Under the pieces are notes generated by a model, which saw only the letters and a program-made list of their open reading frames with translations, was not told the DNA's origin and did not search any database. Positions 24,929 to 31,758 of a stretch of DNA of 34,956 nucleotides are shown piece by piece; the stretch's first letter is position 1; the number at the start of each line of letters is the position of its first letter. The stretch covers positions 1-34,956 of the forward strand of contig SHZI01000017.1 of NCBI GenBank assembly GCA_009692345.1, written 5' to 3'. The position numbers and the translations under genes were made by a program. Source of the DNA: Gammaproteobacteria bacterium (GTDB taxonomy: Bacteria; Pseudomonadota; Gammaproteobacteria; Steroidobacterales; GCA-2729495).

Positions 24929-26074
24929 GCGAATCCCGGTCGCCGCTTTGGCGTGGGCCTGAACAGCGGCCTGGCCGGGCATCAGCGGCACCGAATCCAG
25001 CACCCAGTTGCCCGACTCCCGGCGCGCCGGGCAGGGAATTGCGAAGGCCACGTCCCCCTGCTTGGCTTTCAGGGCCTTCATGTCGATGCGCCAGCCACGG
25101 CTCTCCCATTCCCTGCAGTGCTCCCGATAGCGGAAGACAGCGTGATCGCTGGGCAGCAGGATTTCCTTGTTGTTGGTGTCCGGCGTGCGTACCGGGTTCA
25201 GGTTCTCCAGCAGAGCCATGTCCTCGTTCACGATCTGGAGGGTCAGTTCTTCGACGCGCTTGTCGTGCTTCTCTTCCATTAACCAGTTGCGCAGGTTCAG
25301 GAAGAAGATCCGGGTGTGGTTCTCGTCGATGGGCTGCTCAAACAGGTATTGGTGGAAGGCATTAGTGGCGGTCAGGTCAATCCAGGTCACGAGCTGGTTG
25401 GGACCCTGGTACCAGGAGCCTGCCGCGCCGGTGCGGCTGCCCTGGCGGTCGGCGGCCAGGGCGGTATCCGCCCGTTTTTCGCCAAAGGGCAGGTAAAACT
25501 TGCTGCCCCAGGGGATGTCTTCCATCGGCGTCTGGTTGCGCTGGAGCTCCGCGGACATCTTCGGCGTGCCCTGCAGGGGATGGACGAACTCGTTGTGGAT
25601 GGGGTCCATGCCGTTCTCCATGGAACGCTGGTAGTAGGCCCCCAGGTTCAGGACATAGGTCTGACTCTTCCAGCCCGCCAGCCCGTACTCGGGCACCTCG
25701 TAGAGCGGCGGACGCTCGGCCTCGGGCAAGTCACCGAGAAAGGCGAAGAGGATCCCGTAGCGCTCCTGGACCGGGTAGGCGTCCACTTTGGCCCGGGCAG
25801 GGATTTTCCCGTCCTCGCCGAGGGAAGGCACCTTGGCGCACTTCCCGTCGCCACCAAATTCCCAGCCGTGATAGGGGCAGGCCACCCGGTCGCCCTTGAT
25901 CTTGCCCTTGCTGAGAGAGCCACCCCGATGCACGCAGGTATCGGAGATCACATGGGCAGCGCCCGCCGAGTCCCGGAAGGCCACGAAAGGCAGGCCAAAG
26001 ACCTGGGCTCGGAAGGGCTTCTCGCCCGTGATTTCAGTAGACAGGCCGAGGGGGTACCAGAAATTGATAAACAT
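24920..26074 (-). CDS. Rieske-type ring-hydroxylating oxygenase, alpha subunit
   Basis: A 384-residue non-haem iron oxygenase. The Rieske [2Fe-2S] ligands are C-x-H in DTCVHRGGSL (residue about 47) and C-x2-H in VACPYHGWEF. The catalytic mononuclear iron site is in MENGMDPIHNEFVH (N-x2-D-x2-H-x4-H pattern). The C-terminal domain is of the steroid/aromatic-acid oxygenase kind (WLMEEKHDKRVEELTLQIV). Electrons must come from a reductase not in this window. ATG at 26074 follows GGAGAAAGAGC. It overlaps the 3' end of the PilZ gene by nine bases, convergently. Substrate cannot be told. Confidence 0.9.
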   Translation of the reverse strand: MFINFWYPLGLSTEITGEKPFRAQVFGLPFVAFRDSAGAAHVISDTCVHRGGSLSKGKIKGDRVACPYHGWEFGGDGKCAKVPSLGEDGKIPARAKVDAYPVQERYGILFAFLGDLPEAERPPLYEVPEYGLAGWKSQTYVLNLGAYYQRSMENGMDPIHNEFVHPLQGTPKMSAELQRNQTPMEDIPWGSKFYLPFGEKRADTALAADRQGSRTGAAGSWYQGPNQLVTWIDLTATNAFHQYLFEQPIDENHTRIFFLNLRNWLMEEKHDKRVEELTLQIVNEDMALLENLNPVRTPDTNNKEILLPSDHAVFRYREHCREWESRGWRIDMKALKAKQGDVAFAIPCPARRESGNWVLDSVPLMPGQAAVQAHAKAATGIRSA

Positions 26075-26209
26075 GCTCTTTCTCCAGAGTATTCAGACCG
26101 CTGATGCCAGCAATGCTAGCGCTTTTCCGCGCCTAGTCACCCCCCTGGGGCGGCATAAGCTCCGGGGGAGTTCGCCGACTGCCGCCAGCTGGATTGCTGG
26201 GTCAGCCTC

Positions 26210-26233
26210 GCAGGAGCGCCCAGCCGCTCCTAC
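26210..26233 (-). repeat. Degenerate REP-like element at the methyltransferase stop
   Basis: On the minus strand GTAGGAGCGGCTGGGCGCTCCTGC: both ends are element heads (GTAG and, inverted, GCAG) around a shortened centre. Its TAG (26232-26230) is the stop of the methyltransferase gene. Confidence 0.65.
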
Positions 26234-27213
26234 CGGTAACGCAGTCGCTTGCAGGTGTGCACTTCGCACTGGCCGCACTTCGGCACCGCACCACAGATGT
26301 CCCCGTGCTCGCTCGACGTGAACAGGGTGAACAGGTTCGCGACCTGGCGTGGGTCGAGCCCGGCCTGCGCCGACCAGCTCTTGAGCAGCGCATCCGCGTC
26401 CCCGGGACTGATGGGGGCGTGGGACAGGCCAAAGCGGCCAGGGCCGAGGAGCCTGGCCAGGAGGTCGGTCGCGGCCACCCGGGCCTTGACCGGCGCGTCG
26501 CCCGCCGCAGCCAGGACGGCAGCCACATCCACCTTGTTCCGCCGGAACGTGGCCCGCACCTGGTCAATGAGTTCCTGGGGCTGGTAATGCCCCCGATTGC
26601 GCCGGAACCAGTAGTAGGCCTGGGACATACCCCCACCGACCAGATCGGGCAGGTCCTCGAATTCTTCCCGGGCAAAGAAACGCTCCTGCAGCTCCGGAGC
26701 AAAGAACTTCAGGATGTCCTCCCGGCTCGTGCGCAGGGGCCCCATCCGGCCGCTGGGCTGGCCCGGATAGCGGGGATGCCAGTGAAGCAGCACCAGGTCG
26801 CCATCGTCGGCAATGGCCTTTAGCACCCGTTCCCGGTAGGCCGGATAGCGGAGCGGGTCCATGTTGTGGAGCAGGCCGTGGTCCAGCACCAGATCGAAGG
26901 GCTCGGGCGCAACCCATTCGGTGATGTCGGCTTCCACGGCAGTGACCGATACCCCCGCCTCCTTGGCCCGGCTCTGGGTGTATGCCAGCGCTTTCGGCAT
27001 GAAGTCGAGGGAGGTGACATCCCAGCCCTTTTTGGCCAGGTACACCGAGTCCGTGCCCGCACCGCAGCCGATGTCGAGTGCGCGGCCCGGCTTGCGCCGC
27101 TGGCAGATCTCGGCGAGAAACAGCGTGGGCTCGCCATGGGCCCAGGGCAGGTCCTGCCAGCTCTTGGCCCAGTCATAGGTGGCGAAAAAGGTCTTCTTTT
27201 CGTGGGTGGTCAT
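26230..27213 (-). CDS. Class I SAM-dependent methyltransferase with C-terminal Cys cluster
   Basis: A 327-residue protein. The N-terminal half is a Rossmann methyltransferase: ALDIGCGAGTDSVYLAK (motif I, about 44-60), VTSLDFMPKAL (motif II) and FDLVLDHGLLHNM (motif IV-like). The C-terminal half (about 215-327) is a separate helical region ending in DICGAVPKCGQCEVHTCKRL, i.e. Cys-x5-Cys-x2-Cys-x4-Cys. That spacing is close to the Cys-x6-Cys-x2-Cys-x5-Cys iron-sulfur loop of endonuclease III-type glycosylases and may hold a [4Fe-4S] cluster or zinc. The starting ATG is at 27213. Substrate is unknown; the gene is divergent from an isochorismatase-family hydrolase. Confidence 0.85.
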   Translation of the reverse strand: MTTHEKKTFFATYDWAKSWQDLPWAHGEPTLFLAEICQRRKPGRALDIGCGAGTDSVYLAKKGWDVTSLDFMPKALAYTQSRAKEAGVSVTAVEADITEWVAPEPFDLVLDHGLLHNMDPLRYPAYRERVLKAIADDGDLVLLHWHPRYPGQPSGRMGPLRTSREDILKFFAPELQERFFAREEFEDLPDLVGGGMSQAYYWFRRNRGHYQPQELIDQVRATFRRNKVDVAAVLAAAGDAPVKARVAATDLLARLLGPGRFGLSHAPISPGDADALLKSWSAQAGLDPRQVANLFTLFTSSEHGDICGAVPKCGQCEVHTCKRLRYR

Positions 27214-27312
27214 GGCGCTGGCTGCCTGCTCAAACAGCCCCTGATCGTCGCACAGACCGGCCTGATGGAGTCAGGCAAGATAGTGGGGTCGACCACTCCG
27301 GGGATACGCGGG

Positions 27313-27954
27313 ATGACGGACGGCTTCACCGCCGCAGGTTACGGTTCCCACGCCATCGGCTTTGGCGAGCGCCCGGCCGTCATCGTCGTGGACCTGCAGC
27401 ACGGCTTTACCAATCCGGACTTCCAGATGGGCCGCTCAGCCCACGTGCAGCGGGCCGTGCTCAACACCGCCGTCCTCCTCAAGGAAGCCCGGAGGCTGGG
27501 CATCCCCGTGGCCACCTGCAACGTGGCCTGGGGCAGCGCACGGGACATGGGCTACTGGACTGTCGCCCCGCTCTACAGCGGCTGGTTCTACGGGGAACCG
27601 GCAACAGTCATGGACGAGCGGATCCATGCTCCGGGCTACGACTTTCACTTCACCAAGTCGGCGCCGTCCATGTTCTTTGGCACGCCGCTGGTCACCTTCC
27701 TGAACAAGTCCCGGGTGGATACGGTGTTCGTGACCGGCGTCGCCACCAGCGGCTGCGTGCGCGCCACCATTGTCGACAGCTTCTCCCACGGCTATCGCAC
27801 CATGGTGCCGGAGGAATGCTGCGGCGACATGGAAGAAGGGCCGCACCGGGACAATCTCCGGGATGTGGGGCGGCGTTACGCCGACGTGATCACTCTGCAG
27901 GAATCCCTGGAGTACTTCCGGCGACTGCCCCGGCCATTGCCTGGGCCAGCCTAG
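27313..27954 (+). CDS. Isochorismatase-family cysteine hydrolase (N-carbamoylsarcosine amidase-like)
   Basis: A 213-residue amidohydrolase from ATG 27313 (MTDGFTAAGYG). The catalytic triad is visible: Asp in AVIVVDLQHGF, Lys in DFHFTKSAPSMFFGTPL, and the nucleophile Cys in FVTGVATSGCVRATIVDSFS with the preceding cis-peptide VAT. This pattern is closest to N-carbamoylsarcosine amidase and related C-N hydrolases rather than true isochorismatases. ATG at 27265 in the same frame would add 16 residues; longer extensions run antisense into the methyltransferase and are rejected. It ends at the base before the convergent ATP-grasp stop. Confidence 0.88.
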   Translation: MTDGFTAAGYGSHAIGFGERPAVIVVDLQHGFTNPDFQMGRSAHVQRAVLNTAVLLKEARRLGIPVATCNVAWGSARDMGYWTVAPLYSGWFYGEPATVMDERIHAPGYDFHFTKSAPSMFFGTPLVTFLNKSRVDTVFVTGVATSGCVRATIVDSFSHGYRTMVPEECCGDMEEGPHRDNLRDVGRRYADVITLQESLEYFRRLPRPLPGPA

Positions 27955-28980
27955 CTACTCCCGCCACTCCACTTCATAGCCCAGGCCGAGGCGCAGCAGC
28001 CGCTCCAGCAGCGCCTCGTAGGAAACGCCGCCTTTGTCAGCCGCCGCAGCGAAGTCCTCGCCCTTGCTCAGGTTGGGGTTGCAGTTAGCCTCGAGGAGGT
28101 ACACCCGCCCGTCGGGCCGGAGGCGAAAGTCCATGCGCGCGTAGCCGCTCAGGTGCAGTGAACGATAAATGCGCTTGCTGTAGCGGCTGAGCTGCTGCTC
28201 GGTCGCAGGACTTAGATCGGCCGCCTTGCCGGTGCGAATGCCGTGCTTCTGCTGGTACTTCCGGTCCCACTTCACCTTGCGGGTGGCGATCCCGGCCATC
28301 ACGTCCGGCAGGGTGCCGAAATCCATTTCCCAGACCGGGTAGGTAGTGAGCCGCTCGTTGCCATCCACGGCCACGTAGAGCTCCCGGCCCTCGATGTATT
28401 CCTCCACCAGGGCATCCGTCCGGATGTGCTCGTGAATGAAGTCGATGCGTTCCTTCAGACGGGGCCGATCCTCCACGATGGACGCCTGGGAAATGCCGAG
28501 TGACGCGTCCTCCGTGGCCGACTTCACGAACAGCGGGTAGGTCAGCTTTTTGGACAGACGGTAGGGACGGCCACGCCGGAACAGTGCGAACTGGGGCGTG
28601 GGGATACGGTGGTAGGCCAGAACCTGCTTCGACAGCACCTTGTCCCGGGACAGCATCATGCCGCGGGGATTGCAGCCGGTGTAGGGCTGCCGCATCAGCT
28701 CCAGGTAGGCCACGATGTGCTGGTCGTAGGTGACGATGCCCTGGAATTCCTGCAGGAGATTGAAGGCCACGTCGGGCTGCCACTCGGTGATCCGCGTGCG
28801 CAGGTCGCCGAGGTTGTCGTAGAGGCCGAGGACCTGCACTTCATGGCCTGCCTGGCGCAGGCAGGCCATCACGTCATACTCGGTCTGCCACTCGTCGATC
28901 GCCTGCTGGGCATGTCCCTCCAGACTGTCGGGGGGCACCAGGCTTTCGTGGGTCAGCACGAGGGCACGAAGTTTCTTCAT
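27955..28980 (-). CDS. ATP-grasp ligase, D-Ala-D-Ala ligase-like
   Basis: A 341-residue ATP-grasp enzyme. The pre-domain has DVAFNLLQEFQGIVTYDQ and LMRQPYTGCNPRGMMLSRDK, clearly like Ddl; then the ATP-binding lysine strand LFVKSATEDASLGISQASIV, hinge VEEYIEGRELYVAV, and the Mg-binding end YARMDFRLRPDGRVYLLEAN followed by CNPNLSKGEDFAAAA. Such enzymes form amide or ester bonds between a carboxyl and an amine using ATP. It is not a cell-wall Ddl by context: its ATG (28980) overlaps the stop of the metallopeptidase gene (ATGA), and upstream of both lies the 29-residue peptide gene. Candidate modifying ligase acting on that peptide (inference). A longer frame upstream (to 29820) is antiparallel shadow sequence and not used. 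Confidence 0.85.
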   Translation of the reverse strand: MKKLRALVLTHESLVPPDSLEGHAQQAIDEWQTEYDVMACLRQAGHEVQVLGLYDNLGDLRTRITEWQPDVAFNLLQEFQGIVTYDQHIVAYLELMRQPYTGCNPRGMMLSRDKVLSKQVLAYHRIPTPQFALFRRGRPYRLSKKLTYPLFVKSATEDASLGISQASIVEDRPRLKERIDFIHEHIRTDALVEEYIEGRELYVAVDGNERLTTYPVWEMDFGTLPDVMAGIATRKVKWDRKYQQKHGIRTGKAADLSPATEQQLSRYSKRIYRSLHLSGYARMDFRLRPDGRVYLLEANCNPNLSKGEDFAAAADKGGVSYEALLERLLRLGLGYEVEWRE

Positions 28981-29987
28981 AGGGCATAGCGCTCCCGGCC
29001 ACGGCGCACAAAGTCGAACAGGATACGTTCCAGCAGGGCAAAAACCTCGCGCTTCGTGACGCGCAGGGGCTGATCGACGCAGAGTTCCAGGTCCTTCGCC
29101 CGGCGGATCACCAGCCGCATGACGTGGTGCACGAGGTAGGGATGCAGCCGGGAACGCCGGACCAGCAGGCGTTGCAGCTCCGGGCGAACCTGCCGGATGA
29201 AGGTCGCAGCGGCCGGCCGCCCGGGGTTGTTGGCCTGGGGCGCAAAAACGCGTTTCAGGCGCGCGTCGTAGCGCTGGGTCTCGCTCCGGTCCGAGTAGCG
29301 CAGCTTTTCGGCATAGTGCTCCCGGAGCGTGCTGCGATTGGACTCCAGGGGTTCGACCTGCTTGATCCCGCGCACCGGTGGCCGTTCCGCGCGAATCTCC
29401 GTCAGCAGGTCGTCCACGTAGCGCAGCTTGCGCAGGGCAATCCAGGTTTCGTAGTCGGTGCGCCAGGTGGAATTGGGCGCCAGCCAGACAGCAAAGGTCT
29501 CTGCGAAATCCTCCGAGGGATGGCTTTGGGCATACCAGTGGCCGAGGTGCATGACGTAGTTGCGGCTGGTCGTGCGCGGCGCGTAGCGCAACGGATACGG
29601 CCGGGACGCAGGCCCGAACACCTGCCGCCAGCGTTTGCGCCGGCGCAGCCGGTAGGCGTTGTCGATGGCGTGCCCGGTCTCGTGGCGCAGGATCCGCTGC
29701 AGCCAGCGGGCATTGCCGCCCTCCACCTCGTGCATCAGGCGCCGTTCCAGCGCCGCGAGGCGGGGGTGCGCCAGGTAGAAGGGAATCGCGAAACCCGGGA
29801 TGCCGTCCGGACAGAACCACTCAACGGAGAGCCAGACGTGGGGCCGAAAGCGGCAGCCGCGGCGTTCCAGCTCCCGGTGGAGCCGCTCCAGGGCAGGCTG
29901 CAGCGGACTCCCGGCAAGGGTCAGGCCCAGATCATTGAAGCGCAGGTCGAGCAGCGCCTCGTCATCCAGCTTGGCCCACCAGAACAT
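28977..29987 (-). CDS. Putative zinc-binding metallopeptidase
   Basis: A 336-residue protein with a zincin active site ILRHETGHAIDNAY (HExxH) and a downstream acidic ligand region SHPSEDFAETFAVWL, the pattern of the 'putative zinc-binding metallo-peptidase' family (Peptidase_Mx type). No signal peptide, so cytoplasmic. I prefer ATG 29987 (MFWWAKLDDEALLDLRFND); the GTG at 30032 would start inside the terminator hairpin of the upstream peptide gene. Weak or absent Shine-Dalgarno. The stop overlaps the ligase start, so the two enzymes are made together. Candidate leader peptidase or processing enzyme for the peptide (inference). Confidence 0.8.
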   Translation of the reverse strand: MFWWAKLDDEALLDLRFNDLGLTLAGSPLQPALERLHRELERRGCRFRPHVWLSVEWFCPDGIPGFAIPFYLAHPRLAALERRLMHEVEGGNARWLQRILRHETGHAIDNAYRLRRRKRWRQVFGPASRPYPLRYAPRTTSRNYVMHLGHWYAQSHPSEDFAETFAVWLAPNSTWRTDYETWIALRKLRYVDDLLTEIRAERPPVRGIKQVEPLESNRSTLREHYAEKLRYSDRSETQRYDARLKRVFAPQANNPGRPAAATFIRQVRPELQRLLVRRSRLHPYLVHHVMRLVIRRAKDLELCVDQPLRVTKREVFALLERILFDFVRRGRERYAL

Positions 29988-30012
29988 CAGGCTAAGCGTC
30001 GCGCACCCGGCC

Positions 30013-30047
30013 CAAAAAGAGAAGGGCCGCACTGAGGCGGCCCTTCT
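30013..30047 (-). terminator. Intrinsic terminator between the peptide gene and the metallopeptidase gene
   Basis: On the minus strand AGAAGGGCCGC and GCGGCCCTTCT form a perfect 11-bp stem with a 6-base loop, followed by CTTTTT. It starts 25 bases after the peptide stop and ends just before the metallopeptidase start, so most transcripts should end after the peptide and a fraction should read into the enzymes. Confidence 0.85.
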
Positions 30048-30071
30048 GTGAGACCGGGTGTCCCCAATCCC

Positions 30072-30161
30072 TTAGCTGGCAAGGCCTTCCTTGCAAGGCT
30101 GGTCCACAGTCAGGCCGAGACACGAAGGGTCGACAGACACCGCGGGAATCTCACTAGACAT
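30072..30161 (-). CDS. 29-residue peptide, candidate RiPP precursor
   Basis: ATG at 30161 lies seven bases after an almost perfect Shine-Dalgarno (AAAGGAGGTGATCC), the strongest in the window; the frame ends with TAA at 30074-30072. The peptide has an acidic/hydrophobic leader-like start (MSSEIPAVS) and a tandem 9-residue imperfect repeat VDPSCLGLT / VDQPCKEGL, each with one Cys, ending AS. It is too short for a normal ORF call. It is followed by a strong terminator, then by a metallopeptidase and an ATP-grasp ligase. The layout fits a highly expressed precursor peptide with its modifying enzymes read through at low level. An attenuator leader peptide is the main alternative. No known precursor family recognised. 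Confidence 0.65.
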   Translation of the reverse strand: MSSEIPAVSVDPSCLGLTVDQPCKEGLAS

Positions 30162-30162
30162 T

Positions 30163-30177
30163 GGATCACCTCCTTTT
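30163..30177 (-). promoter_or_regulatory. Near-perfect Shine-Dalgarno of the 29-residue peptide
   Basis: AAAAGGAGGTGATCC (minus strand) is complementary over at least 12 bases to the 3' end of 16S rRNA and is seven bases from the ATG. No other gene in the window has such a site. Confidence 0.85.
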
Positions 30178-30208
30178 CGTGGGCTATACGCCCGTGGGTA
30201 CGCCGTTG

Positions 30209-30237
30209 AGTATCCAGCCTCTTCCGGAAAAATCCAA
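30209..30237 (-). promoter_or_regulatory. Candidate promoter of the peptide cassette
   Basis: On the minus strand TTGGAT (30237-30232) and GATACT (30214-30209) with a 17-base spacer resemble -35/-10 boxes and give a leader of about 40 bases. The -35 match is weak. Confidence 0.35.
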
Positions 30238-30316
30238 GACGCGCCGCACATATCGGGTGCGACTGGCGATGCCCGGGAAACGGTGTGCTAGTCTCAGGAC
30301 GAGGGGTAACTGCGTC

Positions 30317-30589
30317 ATGTTCCAGTCCACATTCCGCTCCACTGCCACTGCAGCCACCGCCACTGCTGGCCTGCTGCTGGCCGCCGGTTTGGCCGGATTA
30401 CCGGCCGCCCATGGCCAGGAAGCCCTGGAAAAGGCGGGTGTCAGCCGGATCGAGGAACTGGTTACCTTCGTCCCGAACTTCGCCATGTCCGAAACCAGCA
30501 TCGGCACCAACCAGGGTTTTGAGCAGTCCGTCGGAATCTATGTCGATGGCATCTACTACGGTCGTGGCCAGCTGGCCCGGGCGCAGTGA
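30317..30589 (+). pseudogene. TonB-dependent receptor stub, internally deleted
   Basis: ATG 30317 opens a 90-codon frame: signal peptide (ATAGLLLAAGLAGLPAAHGQ), then plug-domain pieces EALEKAGVSRIEELVTFVPN and NQGFEQSVGIYVDGIYYGRG, and stop after QLARAQ. Whole receptors of this kind have about 700-800 residues. Missing are the TonB box and first plug strands between GQ and EALEKAG, the IYIRGIG-type strand between SIGTN and NQGFEQ, and everything after ARA, where LDLERVEVLKGPQ would be expected. The joins are in frame, so a 90-residue exported plug fragment could still be made. The TGA overlaps the GTG start of the next gene. Confidence 0.7.
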
Positions 30590-31386
30590 TCAGCACCCTG
30601 GCGGGCGGAGCCACCTTTGACCCGCCCCGGGTGTTTTCAGGCAGCCCCGAGGACTGGCTGGTCCTCGCCGTGCTCCTGTTTGCCTCGGTCCTGGCCCAGG
30701 TCTTCCTGATCCAGCGCAACAAGCACCCGGACAACGTCCACAGCCCGCCACTGGCCTGGCTCCGGGCGATACTCTACTTCAGCGTCATCCTCGTTCTGAG
30801 CTGGGCCACGGGGGTATTGCACGTCCTCGTGCACGTGCCCTGCGTGCTGCCGGGCCAGGCATCCGCACCGCTGTGGCTGGGCCTGACGGCCCTGTGGGGC
30901 GCCGCCACCGTCTGGGGCTATGTGTACTGGTGGCCACGGGGCACCCTGACCTACGACCGCAAGCTCTACCTGGTGCCCCAGGTCCTGTTCGGGCTGGCCT
31001 GGGGGTTTACGTCGGGGCAACTCACCCTGGTGCTCTGGGCCCTGGTGGAAGACTTTGGCTTTGCCCGCTGGGTCACCGCCCTGCTGGTGTTCTTCCTGCT
31101 CTCCGGCTACGGACAGATCTACCAGTCCGGCTGGTGGGACATCCACGTGTCCCCGCCCCACAACCGCCGGGCCACCAACGCGCAGAAAGTGCTCTTCGCC
31201 CATATGCCCTTCCTGGCCATCGCCCTCACCCACTTCACGCTCTTCGGCAACGCGCTGGTGTTCGTGGGCTTCCATGCCATTGCGCTGGCCTGCTCGGCAG
31301 TGGCCATGCGCTTCCCGCCCTTCTGGGAGAAGGACGGGCCGGTGGTCAACCGGGACACCGCGATCGGTGTGCAGGAGCGCCTTTAG
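30586..31386 (+). CDS. Polytopic membrane protein, unknown
   Basis: A protein of about 266 residues with six or seven hydrophobic helices (for example WLVLAVLLFASVLAQVFLI, ILYFSVILVLSWATGVLHVL, WLGLTALWGAATVWGYVYWW, FGLAWGFTSGQLTLVLWALV, WVTALLVFFLLSGYGQIYQ, ALVFVGFHAIALACSAVAM). Conserved-looking loops include WPRGTLTYDRKLYLVPQ and GWWDIHVSPPHNRRATNAQK, with His/Asp residues that could bind metal or substrate. The start is uncertain: GTG 30586 overlaps the TonB-stub stop. The last codons, GVQERL and TAG, are read from a REP-like element with a GCAG head. No family recognised. Confidence 0.7.
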   Translation: MISTLAGGATFDPPRVFSGSPEDWLVLAVLLFASVLAQVFLIQRNKHPDNVHSPPLAWLRAILYFSVILVLSWATGVLHVLVHVPCVLPGQASAPLWLGLTALWGAATVWGYVYWWPRGTLTYDRKLYLVPQVLFGLAWGFTSGQLTLVLWALVEDFGFARWVTALLVFFLLSGYGQIYQSGWWDIHVSPPHNRRATNAQKVLFAHMPFLAIALTHFTLFGNALVFVGFHAIALACSAVAMRFPPFWEKDGPVVNRDTAIGVQERL

Positions 31387-31426
31387 GCGCGACAGCACTA
31401 TGCATCGCGCCTAAAGGCGCTCCTGC
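31371..31426. repeat. REP-like palindrome, inverted pair, GCAG heads
   Basis: Two 22-base GCAGGAGCGCC-TTTA-GGCGCGA units in inverted orientation around 12 bases (31393-31404). It mirrors the pair at 6469-6522 but with GCAG heads in both arms. The left unit supplies the QERL tail and the TAG (31384-31386) of the membrane protein; the right unit ends four bases from the stop of the minus-strand remnant. Confidence 0.85.
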
Positions 31427-31430
31427 AGCC

Positions 31431-31724
31431 TCAGAACTTCACGGCCGGCGGCGCGTTCACCGCAGACCAGGCCTCGTAGGGCACGAAACTCTTCGCCAGC
31501 AGGTCCGGCCCGTACATGCTGACGCCCGCCTTCGCCCCGACCTTGCCGCGGTGGACCCGGACCTCGTACTGGCCGTTTTTCCGTAACCAGAACTGGCTGG
31601 AGGGACTGTTCGCCAGCCACCCGCCATCCCCGGAACGGGTGGATGCGGTGCGGGCCGAGCTGCCAGGCGTATCCTCCGTCCGGCAACGATTACCAAAGCA
31701 AAGTAGCGCTTGAGCGGCAGCCAT
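31431..31724 (-). pseudogene. Possible gene remnant; C-terminal part protein-like
   Basis: A minus-strand frame open from 31754 and ending TGA at 31433-31431; first ATG 31724. The last 55 or so residues (QFWLRKNGQYEVRVHRGKVG, GVSMYGPDLLAKSFVPYEAW) look like a real protein, with aromatic and charged spacing, whereas the first 40 are low in structure and look non-coding. It is in frame with the helicase, separated from it only by the REP-derived TAG at 31757-31755. Either a truncated gene end or a small unknown protein. Confidence 0.35.
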
Positions 31725-31734
31725 ATCAGGCAGA

Positions 31735-31758
31735 TTCTCAGCCTGAGGGCGCTCCTAC
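31735..31758 (-). repeat. Degenerate REP-like element at the helicase stop
   Basis: On the minus strand GTAGGAGCGCCCTCAGGCTGAG keeps the head and a shortened stem (GCC-CTCA-GGC). Its TAG (31757-31755) is the helicase stop. Confidence 0.6.

Noticed and set aside
26866-27312. N-terminal extension of the isochorismatase-family gene
   Set aside because: The added residues are antisense to the methyltransferase and non-conserved in look; the family domain begins after ATG 27313.
28981-29820. N-terminal extension of the ATP-grasp gene to 621 residues
   Set aside because: The extension is an alternative frame of the metallopeptidase gene; the ATGA overlap at 28977-28980 marks the true start.
31411-31686. 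Minus-strand ORF ending in QERL at the REP-like pair
   Set aside because: The QERL end simply reflects the symmetry of the palindrome; the body is Gly/Arg-rich shadow sequence.
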